A stretch of 64,000 bases of DNA from contig CAJFQZ010000008.1 in assembly GCA_904419285.1 (NCBI GenBank), forward strand, positions 62,001 to 126,000, written 5' to 3'. The stretch is from Lachnospiraceae bacterium UBA1818. Its GTDB lineage: Bacteria > Bacillota > Clostridia > Lachnospirales > Lachnospiraceae. The stretch's first letter is position 1. Every line of letters starts with the position of its first letter. Both the position numbers and the translations under genes were made by a program. Under the pieces are notes generated by a model that ran no database searches, had not been told where the DNA came from, and was given only the letters and a program-made list of their open reading frames with translations. Shown in pieces: positions 9,923-18,435 of this stretch.

Positions 9923-11434
9923 TTAGTCCAGCTCGATCTCTTCCAGTTCTTTCGGCGGGATCGCGCGGGACGAATTCTGTACATATTTCGCAAGGCTCTT
10001 CTTCGCTGTCGCCACAGGAATATTGGTGCCCGCTCCTGCGATACATCCGCCGGGGCATCCCATTCCCTCGATCAGGCATCCGTTCAGCTTGCCCGCCTTT
10101 GCCAGCGTCAGGATCTTTCGGCACTCCGCCAGGCCTTCCGCATGCTCCACATTGACTTGAACGTCCGGATAATACTCATTGATGCACTTTTCGATCGCAG
10201 CAGCCACTCCGCCGGCACAGCCGTAGCCACGTCCCGCTCCTGTAGCGTCGTGGAAGGAGGACTCCGCCTCATAGCTGCTCAGATCGATCCCTTTCGCGTC
10301 GAACATTGCCTGCATCTCCTCGAACGTCACCACAAAGTCCACGTCGCTTCGCACGCTGCGCCTGGATGCCTCCAGCTTTTTTGCTGCACAGGGACCGATA
10401 AATACCACCTTGGCGTCCGGATGTTCCTTCTTGATCGTCCGGGCCGTTGCCACCATCGGAGTCAGTTCCTGGGAAATCTCATCAATCACATCCGGGAAGA
10501 ACTTCTTCGCCATCACCGCCCAGGACGGACAGCAGGACGTGAGAAGGAACGGCAGCTCGCCGGTCACAACCTTCTCCACATAGTGGTGTGCCTCCGCAAT
10601 AGCGCCGATATCCGCGCCCAGTGCAACTTCATATACCTCTGAGAAGCCCAGCTCTCCAAGAGCCGCCTTGATGTTTCTCGGCGTAATGTTCGGTCCGAAC
10701 TGGCCGACGAAAGCCGGTGCGATCTCCGCGATGATCTCCTCTCCCTGGGAGAGCGCTCTGGCAAGCTGGAAGATCTGGGATTTGTCCGAGATCGCTCCGA
10801 ACGGACAGTTCACCATACACATTCCGCAGGATACACATTTGTCATTGTCGATGAACGCTCGGCCGTACTTGTCCGACACAATGGCATTCACGCCGCATGC
10901 CTTCTGGCAGGGGCGCTCTTTCTTGGCGATCGCATCATAGGGACAGACAGATTTGCACTTGCCGCACTTGATGCATTTTTCCTGATCGATAAAAGATTTC
11001 CCGTTCACCATGGAGATCGCGCCCCTGGGACAGACCTCCTGGCAGGGATGTGCCAGACAGCCCTTGCATATATTGCTGACCTCATATTTATTCTCCTCGC
11101 AGCTCTCGCACGCCGAGGGGATGACCTGCATCAGCGGCGGCTCATAATATTTCTCGGAAATATTGCTCGCCTCCACGCCCGCGGTCAGATGGACCGGCTT
11201 GTTCTCCGGACGGAGGGACAGGCCCATTGCCAGGCGGAGCCTCTCCCTTACGATGGCGCGGGAGCGATATGTGCTCTCGCGGTATTTCTGGGTGTCATCG
11301 TTGACGATCTCATAGGGGATCGCCTCCATATCATCGAGAAGGGTCTCTGCGTCCGCCTTGAATCCCAGCTTCGCCACCTCTGTGAACACTCTTCTCCTGA
11401 TATCTTTTACTGTAGTCTGTAATCCTCTCATCAT
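9923..11434 (-). CDS. Monomeric [FeFe] hydrogenase, group B-like
   Basis: A 503-residue cytoplasmic iron-sulfur enzyme. The N-terminal third has no known domain. It is followed by a cysteine cluster (ICKGCLAHPCQEVCP, about 121-135), two ferredoxin-type [4Fe-4S] motifs (CIKCGKCKSVCP and CVSCGMCMVNCP) and the H-cluster domain. The H-cluster motifs are L1 TSCCPSW, L2 GPCAAKK and L3 EGMGCPGGC. These differ from the classic group A forms (TSCCPGW, MPCTAKK, ACPGGC with GGGG after), which suggests group B or a related type reducing protons or oxidising hydrogen with ferredoxin. All cluster-binding cysteines appear present. Maturases HydE, F and G are not in the window. It sits upstream of alaS and downstream of the toxin-like operon, with no visible terminator between. 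Confidence 0.85.
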   Translation of the reverse strand: MMRGLQTTVKDIRRRVFTEVAKLGFKADAETLLDDMEAIPYEIVNDDTQKYRESTYRSRAIVRERLRLAMGLSLRPENKPVHLTAGVEASNISEKYYEPPLMQVIPSACESCEENKYEVSNICKGCLAHPCQEVCPRGAISMVNGKSFIDQEKCIKCGKCKSVCPYDAIAKKERPCQKACGVNAIVSDKYGRAFIDNDKCVSCGMCMVNCPFGAISDKSQIFQLARALSQGEEIIAEIAPAFVGQFGPNITPRNIKAALGELGFSEVYEVALGADIGAIAEAHHYVEKVVTGELPFLLTSCCPSWAVMAKKFFPDVIDEISQELTPMVATARTIKKEHPDAKVVFIGPCAAKKLEASRRSVRSDVDFVVTFEEMQAMFDAKGIDLSSYEAESSFHDATGAGRGYGCAGGVAAAIEKCINEYYPDVQVNVEHAEGLAECRKILTLAKAGKLNGCLIEGMGCPGGCIAGAGTNIPVATAKKSLAKYVQNSSRAIPPKELEEIELD

Positions 11435-11485
11435 AGTAGATTTCTCCCTTCTGAATGTCTGCTATTTCTTCTCTGCTGCTATGCA

Positions 11486-11674
11486 TCATCTCTGTACATA
11501 TACTCCTGGATTATCCGCATAAGTCCAAAGAAAGTCGTCTCTGTCAAATGCCTCTTCTGTCACAATTTCAAATGAGACAAGTCCTTCCTGATCCGGTTTT
11601 TCTTCATCGATCATTCTGTACTGAAAAGCAATCCTGTAATTAGCTTTGTCTGTTTTCCCTTTATCTTCGGACAT
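11486..11674 (-). pseudogene. Truncated tandem copy of the DUF5104-like lipoprotein gene
   Basis: The last 55 codons match the C-terminus of the preceding lipoprotein at 42 of 55 residues (shared core YRMID-E-PDQEGLVSFEI and the final DNPGVYV). The copy lacks a signal peptide and the N-terminal two thirds. Its first ATG (11674) lies inside the last codons of the intact gene in another frame, so translation by coupling is conceivable but unproven. I read it as a remnant of a duplicated or replaced immunity gene, a pattern common behind polymorphic toxin genes. No terminator was seen after it before the hydrogenase gene. Confidence 0.65.
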
Positions 11675-12179
11675 ACACTCCCGGATTATCCTCGCACATC
11701 CATTTGAAGTCATCCTGTTGATATGCTTCTTCCGTTGCAATTTCAAATGAAACAAGCCCTTCCTGATCCGGATCTTCTGCATCGATCATTCGATACTGAA
11801 AAGCAATCTCATAATTGTCCTTATCTGTAATAACGGTATAATGCGCCTTTAATTCACTATAAACAGTGCTTCCGTATTCGCTTTTTTCATGAGAGCTGGC
11901 ATTTCCTTGATAGCTTTCCATTTTTCCCTCATAGAAATCCATCATCTCTCTTATCTGCTCTTCCAGTTCCGGCTGGCTGTTTCTGGAATAATCAGAAAAC
12001 AAGTTCATAAAAGATTCTGTATCACCATCTTCTGTACACTTGATAATCTCTTCCAGCATATTTTCCGCCGCGTCTTGTTCCGAGAGGAACTCTCTCGTAA
12101 CTCCCTCTCTTCTGCTCAGACAGCCGCAGACACACACAGCCAGAGCGGCAGCCAATAAAATCACTGCTATTCTTTTCAT
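11661..12179 (-). CDS. DUF5104-like lipoprotein, candidate immunity protein
   Basis: A 172-residue lipoprotein. The signal peptide MKRIAVILLAAALAVCVCGC ends in a lipobox with cysteine 20 as the likely lipidation site, placing it on the outer face of the membrane. The mature part is acidic and helical (DAAENMLEEIIKCTEDGDTESFMNLFSDY) and then beta-rich (YTVITDKDNYEIAFQYRMID), matching my recollection of DUF5104 proteins; that assignment needs a profile search. The start at 12179 has AGGAGG eight bases upstream, and that Shine-Dalgarno overlaps the stop codon of the Rhs gene, so expression is tightly coupled to the toxin-like protein. This position makes it the candidate immunity protein. That role is inference. 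Confidence 0.7.
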   Translation of the reverse strand: MKRIAVILLAAALAVCVCGCLSRREGVTREFLSEQDAAENMLEEIIKCTEDGDTESFMNLFSDYSRNSQPELEEQIREMMDFYEGKMESYQGNASSHEKSEYGSTVYSELKAHYTVITDKDNYEIAFQYRMIDAEDPDQEGLVSFEIATEEAYQQDDFKWMCEDNPGVYVRR

Positions 12180-12190
12180 AAGTAACCCTC

Positions 12191-15100
12191 CTACCACATA
12201 TAGTACACTGTCTGATTCTCTTCGTCAAAACATAGAGCAGAATTTTCCCATTGTCCATATTCCTTCTTAAATGACTCAAATAGTTCCGGATTACTCGACA
12301 TATCTATACTGCCTATTACGATAAGATCATCCGCTGACACTCCCTGTGTCATAGGATCAAAACCGGTAATCCACCATTGGGGATCTTCAGGATCATAACT
12401 CAGGATCACATTGCCATTACTGTCATAAAGAGCCAGCTCCATAGGCATTGCATCTTCTACAGACACCTGCCAGAAAGGCTCGCCGCCTGTGTATATGCCT
12501 GTCTCTGCCCCTGCTCCCAGGTTAAGATAATCTCCTTTCCACATCCAGATGCAGTATTCTTGGCCATCAGCGGTAATAACAGGGTATTTTTGTTTCTCCA
12601 TGCTTGTCCCGACGTCAAACATCCAGTCATAGAAATTGCAATATCCCATATACTGCTGCCAGCAGTCCGGGGAGGTGTGAAAGATTCCTGCATCATCTCT
12701 GTGAAAATCAAAAATCTCCAGCCCCCAGTCAAGCCATCCCATCTGGGTTGCTACAGTTGGCAGCAGCATAACCGGTGAGTTCAGAATAAACTCGGCCGGC
12801 ATCTCCAGCAAACCCACCAGCGTGTCCTTAACCTTTCTGAAATCATTTCCTAATTGTGTAATCCCCGTCACGACCGGTTCTACAACGACCGATGCCGCCT
12901 CAGCGATCGTGTCAACTGCCTGTCCTGCGAATTCCCGGGCGCCGGTCAGAAAGCTGTTTATATTGTCACCCCAGTCGTCCAGGGTATTCCCGATCTCATC
13001 GCCCCAGTCTCCCAGTGTATCGCAGATGTCATCCAGAGAGGGCCACATTCCGGTTCGGTCTGTAAAACAGATCGGATCATTGAAGCAGTATGCATATCTG
13101 TTTAAAGTAATAGGGACACGACTGAAGCCGCTGATGAAATCCTTTGAAATAAAACGTCCGGTGTCACAGCTGTATTCTCTTGCCTGCGCAAAATATGTCT
13201 CCGATATTTTATCATACTGATATCCTGTAAACCCGAATGGCTGAATTTCAGTATCCGCTTTTCTTCCCACCATATTTCCAAATTCATCATAGACATAATT
13301 CGTCCTCACACCGCCCTTCGCATCTAGGAGTCTGATCGGGCTTCCCAGCTCATCTTTCTGGTAATACATCCTCTCTCCCGTCTGCTCAAGCGCAGCAATG
13401 CCGTTATCCCAGAAGAATTTCTTGTTATTACCATTTTCATTTATCTGAAGGAGATTATGATATCTCCGTGCAGTATCCACACAATACGAGACGCTGCTTA
13501 TCGGATCAGGCGTGCCGCCGTCAATGCCGGGAATCCCTTCCGCATAAATATCCTTACCGACACGCTGCCCCAGTCCGTTATAAATATACAGGGCTTTCTC
13601 TCCATGTGATGACGCCTGCCGTAAACGGTTATCCGGTCCGTAAACATATTGATTCAGCATCTCTCCATCTTCAGAGATCCGGCTCAGATTCCCTCTCTTA
13701 TCATACTCATATCTTTTTTCCGTTCCTTCACACCTCTGAACTGTCAGCTGATCCAAAGCGTTATAAATATACTGTGTTTCCAGATCGCCGTCTCTCATGA
13801 AGGTCCGGTTGCCGAAAGCATCATATGCATAAGCCCGCAGAAAGGTTCCGTTTCTGGTCACATCGGTCAGTCGACCGAGCACATCATAAGTATATTCATA
13901 TTTTCCGCTGTCCTCTTCTACACCTGAACGTCTTTTTATCACTTCTGCCTTCCTGCCCAGACAGTCATACTTGTACAAGTATTCATCTGAGGGTTTTCCC
14001 TCGCTGAAATGCCGGAGGGCAGTCAGCTTTCCCTTCGCATCATACTGATACTCTGTCTCGGAACTGTTAGGGAAAACCTTTTTCTTCAAAAATCCCCAGT
14101 CATCGTATTCATAAGAAATATCCCATTCTTCACAGCCAAGCCTGCTTAGACGACTGAAACCGTTATATTCATATTTTATCTGGCTTCCATCAGGATATGT
14201 GATTCCGGTTCGTTCACCTCTCCTGCCGTAAGTGTAGGAAACCTTGCTGCCATCCGGATACTCTGCACATGTTATATGTCCCATGGCATCATTCTCCAGC
14301 CGTGTCACTCCGATCCAGTCCTCGACCATCACCAGCTGTCTGATCGGATTATAAGAAAGCTTTACTTCTTTTCCGTCCGCATATTTGATACTTCCCAGAA
14401 GCCCAGCTGTTGAGTATCCGTATTCCGTTACATATCCTTCCCTGTCTACTTTGGACGTCAGCCTGCCGGCCTTGTCGTACTCAAACAACTCCGGACAGCC
14501 GGAATTATCCATTATCTTTGTCAATTTTCCGAGAATATTATATTCATAAACAGTTCTGCGGCATTCAGTTTCTTCGGGCTCTCCAATTCTCTTTGTTCCT
14601 TCTGCTTCTGTTCCGTTAAACTGACATATTTCAATGAGTCTGTCTCTGCTGTCATACTTCCGTACCGTCTCATTTCCGGCAGGATCTGTTACTTTTGTCA
14701 GCTTACCTGTCGCAGAATATTCATAGCAGGTTTTTGCTCCCTGGCTATCTGTTACCGAGAGTACATTGCCCAGACAGTCATATTCGTAACAACTGCTTTC
14801 TCCGTCCTGACCTTCGCTCTTTATAAGTCTGTCGAGCGAATCATAAAAATATCTGACCACATATCCTTTCGGAGTCGTATATGTCTTAATATTCCCATTC
14901 TTGTCATATGTAAAATCAGCTGATTTTCCTTCCGGATATATAATACGAATCAAATTTCCGCATTTATCGTATTCATATACCGTAATCTGTCCCACCTCAT
15001 TTTTTATAGAATTCAGCCTTCCCATAGAGTCATATGCATATTCTCTCTCAGCTCCCAGCGGATTGCTTTCAAAAATCAGCCGCCCGTTTCTGTCATATTT

Positions 15101-17392
15101 CAGATGGACTTCGTTTCCCAATGCATCTTTCACACAGGTAACACGTCTTTCCGCATCATATTTATATAAGGTGCATCCACCTTCCGGATCTTCCACTTTG
15201 ATCAGATTCCCCAGAGCATCATAATGGAATCTGCTGACTTCCCCTTCACAGTTTGTTCTGCTCGTCTTTCTTCCCATCGGATCATATGTATATGATGTCA
15301 CACCATCCGCGGCATTCCTGATCTGTGCCAAATGATTGTCCTCATTATAGACAAAAGCAGTCTCTGCTCCGTCCGGCGATGTCACCGCCGATAGATTCCA
15401 CATTGTATCATACTGAAACTGCGTGATTCTTCCTGCCTGGTCCGTTATTTTTGTCGGAAGATTTAGAGCGTTGTACTCTCTTCGGATAGTGCTTCCGTCA
15501 AAATCAGTAATCTGAACCACCTTATTATTTCTGTTATATGAGTATGTCCTTGTATTTCCTTCTGCATTGACGACCTTTGTAAGATTTCCGTTTTCATCAT
15601 ACTCATACCTTGTATGATTTCCATTTCCGTCAATTGTCTCCGCAATCTGGTTTAGCTCATCATATATAAAAAAATGCTCAGCGCCGTTTGGATCGGTAAG
15701 ACAGGTGATATTTCCTCTTTGATCACGCTTCAGCAGAACTCTTCCCCCATCCGGCTGGATGATCTCACTGACATGACTTTTATCATCTCTGCAGAACCGG
15801 AATATATTTCCTTCTGCATCTGTGGTCGACAGAAGCGCTCCTTTCTCGTCAAAAGTATTTTCCACTTTCTGCACTTCATTTACAGAAACTTTTTCCAGTC
15901 GGTTATACCTGCCGTATTTCAGCTGCATCCTATTGCCGCACGGGTCAACGATCAATGTCCGGTTTCCATGACTGTCATAGTCATAAAGAGTTACATTTCC
16001 CATCTTGTCCACATATTTTGTCTTTTGATTAAACCGGTTATATTCAAAACTTTCTTCGCCGTCCCTGTAAATATGCCTGATATCCCGGAACTGGCCATCA
16101 TGCACATAGGTGATCTTGGAGCCGTTCCTCTCGGTCAGCATGACTTCTTTTTTCTCGTCATTATAGCTGTAGCGCATCTCACCCCCGTCCGGAAAGCGCT
16201 GCCTGACAGTACGCATCTGTCCATCATATTCATTCGTGATCGTGACAATTCCTTCCGGATTCCTGATGCTGTAAAGCTTTCCCTCAGGGGTATAACTATA
16301 ACAGTACTGGCCGCCTTTCGCCAAAGTAACTGACGTCAGTTTTCCCTGTTCCACAATAAAATGAATTTTTCTTCCGACGTGGTCTTCCAGGCTGCACAAA
16401 TTTCCATCCACATCATATGAAAATTCAAAATATTCTCCGGTATTTTTCTCTGCCTTCAGTAAATATCTTCTGTCAAGTTCCTTTTCGTAATGGAAATGCA
16501 GGGTGGTGCCAGGTGTCTCCTTTATCTCTGTACAGAAACCGTCCCCATCAAAATAGTATTCCTTCTGCTCCCTTGTAAGATACTTCCATCCGCCAGCCGA
16601 ACGGGAAAATTCTCCGCAGTCATGATAAAGCGGAGCATATGTGCCATTCGCCAGCGATACAAATCGTTCTTCTCTTCCATCTTCCAGATGCAGTACCATT
16701 TCTTTCCCATGTGGGTTTACAAACACCTCAAAGTTATGATTCCAGTCTGTTCCCAGGCATCCCTCATAATGATTCACAGAATTATAAAACCGTCTGAAAT
16801 ACATAGGTGAGCATCCGGGAATGGAAATATCTGTGTGTGCATATATAAAATTACCTGTAGACAGGTTTACCGGATCTTTTGAATAGAATACGCTTTTCAT
16901 CTCCAGTCCTTTGATGTTCATTTTCAGATGGCTCAGAGACTGATCCATATTTCCTAATATGTTATTACATTTGTACTTGACAAGTTCCATCTGAAGCCAG
17001 AATTCTCCGTCAGACATCTCCAGAGGTTTGATACGCAAAAACTCCTTGATGCTCTCGATCGCTCCGCTTATTTTTGTAAGATCACCGATCAGTCCTTCTG
17101 TCTCTGCTGCATACCTGCCGTCTGCTTCCGCTATCATTTCTACACTTTCCAGACAGTTGCCCAGCTCAGTTTCCAGTCTGCTCAGATCTATTTCCTTGAT
17201 AGTACTGCGGAGCTGCGCTGCGGCATCCGAAACACTGCTTTCTTTTGCATAGGACGGCACACCTGCCAGCGCACGCTCTGCACTGTCTGCTATTCCCTGC
17301 ATCTCATGCATATAATTTTCCGATTCCTTCAGTATGCTTTTCAATTTCCTGCATATCTCTTTAACCTCTGCATATTCAAAGACCCTGTCCAT
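12191..17392 (-). CDS. Giant YD-repeat (Rhs) protein with DUF4474-like C-terminus
   Basis: A 1733-residue protein built like a polymorphic toxin. Residues 1-165 are helical and carry no signal peptide. A DUF6531-like segment follows (DPVNLSTGNFIYAHTDISIPG, about 173-193, then MYFRRFYNS). From about 260 to 1420 there are dozens of YD repeats of the form GNLIKV-DPEGG-TLYKYDA, which build the Rhs shell. The Rhs core ends near DTGRFISKDF and NRYAYCFNDPICFTDRTGMW (about 1445-1485). After a helical linker, residues about 1560-1733 resemble DUF4474: GYCNFYDWMFD, WMWKGDYLNLGAGAETGIY and WWITGFDP. In other Rhs proteins the variable part after the core is the toxin; here its activity is unknown. Three WXG-like partners precede it, pointing to type VII export. 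The start has AAAGGA nine bases upstream. Confidence 0.85.
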   Translation of the reverse strand: MDRVFEYAEVKEICRKLKSILKESENYMHEMQGIADSAERALAGVPSYAKESSVSDAAAQLRSTIKEIDLSRLETELGNCLESVEMIAEADGRYAAETEGLIGDLTKISGAIESIKEFLRIKPLEMSDGEFWLQMELVKYKCNNILGNMDQSLSHLKMNIKGLEMKSVFYSKDPVNLSTGNFIYAHTDISIPGCSPMYFRRFYNSVNHYEGCLGTDWNHNFEVFVNPHGKEMVLHLEDGREERFVSLANGTYAPLYHDCGEFSRSAGGWKYLTREQKEYYFDGDGFCTEIKETPGTTLHFHYEKELDRRYLLKAEKNTGEYFEFSYDVDGNLCSLEDHVGRKIHFIVEQGKLTSVTLAKGGQYCYSYTPEGKLYSIRNPEGIVTITNEYDGQMRTVRQRFPDGGEMRYSYNDEKKEVMLTERNGSKITYVHDGQFRDIRHIYRDGEESFEYNRFNQKTKYVDKMGNVTLYDYDSHGNRTLIVDPCGNRMQLKYGRYNRLEKVSVNEVQKVENTFDEKGALLSTTDAEGNIFRFCRDDKSHVSEIIQPDGGRVLLKRDQRGNITCLTDPNGAEHFFIYDELNQIAETIDGNGNHTRYEYDENGNLTKVVNAEGNTRTYSYNRNNKVVQITDFDGSTIRREYNALNLPTKITDQAGRITQFQYDTMWNLSAVTSPDGAETAFVYNEDNHLAQIRNAADGVTSYTYDPMGRKTSRTNCEGEVSRFHYDALGNLIKVEDPEGGCTLYKYDAERRVTCVKDALGNEVHLKYDRNGRLIFESNPLGAEREYAYDSMGRLNSIKNEVGQITVYEYDKCGNLIRIIYPEGKSADFTYDKNGNIKTYTTPKGYVVRYFYDSLDRLIKSEGQDGESSCYEYDCLGNVLSVTDSQGAKTCYEYSATGKLTKVTDPAGNETVRKYDSRDRLIEICQFNGTEAEGTKRIGEPEETECRRTVYEYNILGKLTKIMDNSGCPELFEYDKAGRLTSKVDREGYVTEYGYSTAGLLGSIKYADGKEVKLSYNPIRQLVMVEDWIGVTRLENDAMGHITCAEYPDGSKVSYTYGRRGERTGITYPDGSQIKYEYNGFSRLSRLGCEEWDISYEYDDWGFLKKKVFPNSSETEYQYDAKGKLTALRHFSEGKPSDEYLYKYDCLGRKAEVIKRRSGVEEDSGKYEYTYDVLGRLTDVTRNGTFLRAYAYDAFGNRTFMRDGDLETQYIYNALDQLTVQRCEGTEKRYEYDKRGNLSRISEDGEMLNQYVYGPDNRLRQASSHGEKALYIYNGLGQRVGKDIYAEGIPGIDGGTPDPISSVSYCVDTARRYHNLLQINENGNNKKFFWDNGIAALEQTGERMYYQKDELGSPIRLLDAKGGVRTNYVYDEFGNMVGRKADTEIQPFGFTGYQYDKISETYFAQAREYSCDTGRFISKDFISGFSRVPITLNRYAYCFNDPICFTDRTGMWPSLDDICDTLGDWGDEIGNTLDDWGDNINSFLTGAREFAGQAVDTIAEAASVVVEPVVTGITQLGNDFRKVKDTLVGLLEMPAEFILNSPVMLLPTVATQMGWLDWGLEIFDFHRDDAGIFHTSPDCWQQYMGYCNFYDWMFDVGTSMEKQKYPVITADGQEYCIWMWKGDYLNLGAGAETGIYTGGEPFWQVSVEDAMPMELALYDSNGNVILSYDPEDPQWWITGFDPMTQGVSADDLIVIGSIDMSSNPELFESFKKEYGQWENSALCFDEENQTVYYMW

Positions 17393-17419
17393 GGTTTGTA
17401 TTCCTTTCTTTTACAAGAA

Positions 17420-17710
17420 TTACTTTTTCATCCGTCCTGAGATATTCTGGTCTGTCTTTTTCAATTCATCCGCCGCTGACTGGACACTGGCAGCCAGACT
17501 GCGAAGAAGTTCCTGCATATTCAAAATCATCGTATTTTCTGCATCCTGAAGATTCCTAAGCGCATCTGCTGTCGTCCCGTCAGAACGCTGAAAAGTATTT
17601 CTTAATTTTTGATAACTTGAGTTCATCTCACTTCGATTATTCTCAATATCTGCACACAGCCTGTCAACGGCAGATGTGATCTGGACATAATTCAATTCTA
17701 CATGACCCAT
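17420..17710 (-). CDS. WXG100-like small helical protein
   Basis: With the start at 17710 (GGGAG six bases upstream) the product has 96 residues, the typical WXG100 length. It appears to be two long helices separated by a turn at QRSDGTTADAL, in the place where classic members have W-x-G; the tryptophan is absent. WXG100 proteins are secreted as helical hairpins by type VII systems, or act as partners that deliver LXG and Rhs effectors. The gene lies 27 bases before the Rhs gene and its Shine-Dalgarno overlaps the stop of the gene before it. The family assignment rests on size, helicity and context rather than strong sequence identity. Confidence 0.6.
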   Translation of the reverse strand: MGHVELNYVQITSAVDRLCADIENNRSEMNSSYQKLRNTFQRSDGTTADALRNLQDAENTMILNMQELLRSLAASVQSAADELKKTDQNISGRMKK

Positions 17711-17720
17711 ATTTTTCTCC

Positions 17721-18005
17721 CTACCGACAATCGTCATAATTTTCTACTGCGGTACAAAAGCTGCGGATTATATACTCGTGAGCGCTGTACGCAGCCTGCA
17801 TCAAAGCAGCAAGGTTTCTGATCTCTTCAATAAGAGCATCTATTTTAGGCGATATTTCTTCCGTATAAAATCCGCCTGCGGCAGTATTTAAACCCTCAAA
17901 CTCTTTGAGGGCAGCATGTATCTGCCTTATATTCTCACTATGTGCTGCCTTGATCTGATTCTGTATATTGTCAAATTCCTGCTCTATTACTGCCGTCTTT
18001 TTCAT
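17721..18005 (-). CDS. Small helical protein, YwqI/DUF5344-like
   Basis: A 94-residue protein predicted to be almost entirely helical (KTAVIEQEFDNIQNQIKAAH through ALMQAAYSAHEYIIRSF), without signal peptide or membrane segment. Its ATG overlaps the stop of the upstream gene by ATGA, so the two are translated together. Position and size match the second gene of ywqHIJK-type LXG toxin loci of Bacillus, whose product is a secretion partner of the toxin. I call it DUF5344-like on that basis only. Confidence 0.5.
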   Translation of the reverse strand: MKKTAVIEQEFDNIQNQIKAAHSENIRQIHAALKEFEGLNTAAGGFYTEEISPKIDALIEEIRNLAALMQAAYSAHEYIIRSFCTAVENYDDCR

Positions 18006-18388
18006 TGGCCTTCCTCCTGCTCCAGCATGCTTGCCAGAGCCGTCCTCTCTGACTGTAGTTCTGTAATAGTACTGTTCAGTCTTGCGATCTGACTTTCAAG
18101 AGCTGCCTCCAGCAATTCTGCCTTAGCGATGCCTCCGCTGATCTGTTCGACAGCATCTTCCGTTTGTATCGAAAGTTCGTCTGCCATTTTTCCTTCAAAG
18201 ACATCTTTCTTTCTGATATTCATCAGATCCGAATCCCCTGCTATTTTTTGACGGTTCTCTTTCCAGCCATCCAGAGTGCCAGAGCATTCGTTCAGTACTC
18301 CGCGGATACTTGCCAGCGCAGAACGGCATGCGCTGATCTTACTGTCTGCCGCACTGATCTGGCTCCATACATGTGTATTATTGTCCAT
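18002..18388 (-). CDS. Small helical protein, YwqH/DUF5082-like
   Basis: A 128-residue, coiled-coil-rich protein that opens the toxin-like operon. It has two long helical regions around the segment DVFEGKMADEL, which resembles the W-x-G-x-x-A turn of WXG and DUF5082 proteins with F in place of W. The C-terminal helix is strongly heptad-like (ALESQIARLNSTITELQSER). The start has AAAGGAGAGG upstream. It follows metH by 47 bases with no clear terminator in the gap, so whether the operon has its own promoter is unclear; a TATATT lies near 18425. The role as export partner or chaperone of the Rhs protein is inferred from the ywqH parallel. Confidence 0.55.
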   Translation of the reverse strand: MDNNTHVWSQISAADSKISACRSALASIRGVLNECSGTLDGWKENRQKIAGDSDLMNIRKKDVFEGKMADELSIQTEDAVEQISGGIAKAELLEAALESQIARLNSTITELQSERTALASMLEQEEGQ

Positions 18389-18435
18389 TTTCTTTTCCTC
18401 TCCTTTTTAAGAGCTGACCGAATATATACTCCGGA

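Noticed and set aside
12800-16900. CRISPR-like or tandem DNA repeats
   Set aside because: The recurring pattern is the protein-level YD repeat of the Rhs gene. DNA copies are diverged and lie in one open frame, with no uniform spacers.
18389-18435. Terminator between metH and the toxin-like operon
   Set aside because: No inverted repeat with a T tract was found in these bases, so separation of the two units is unproven.
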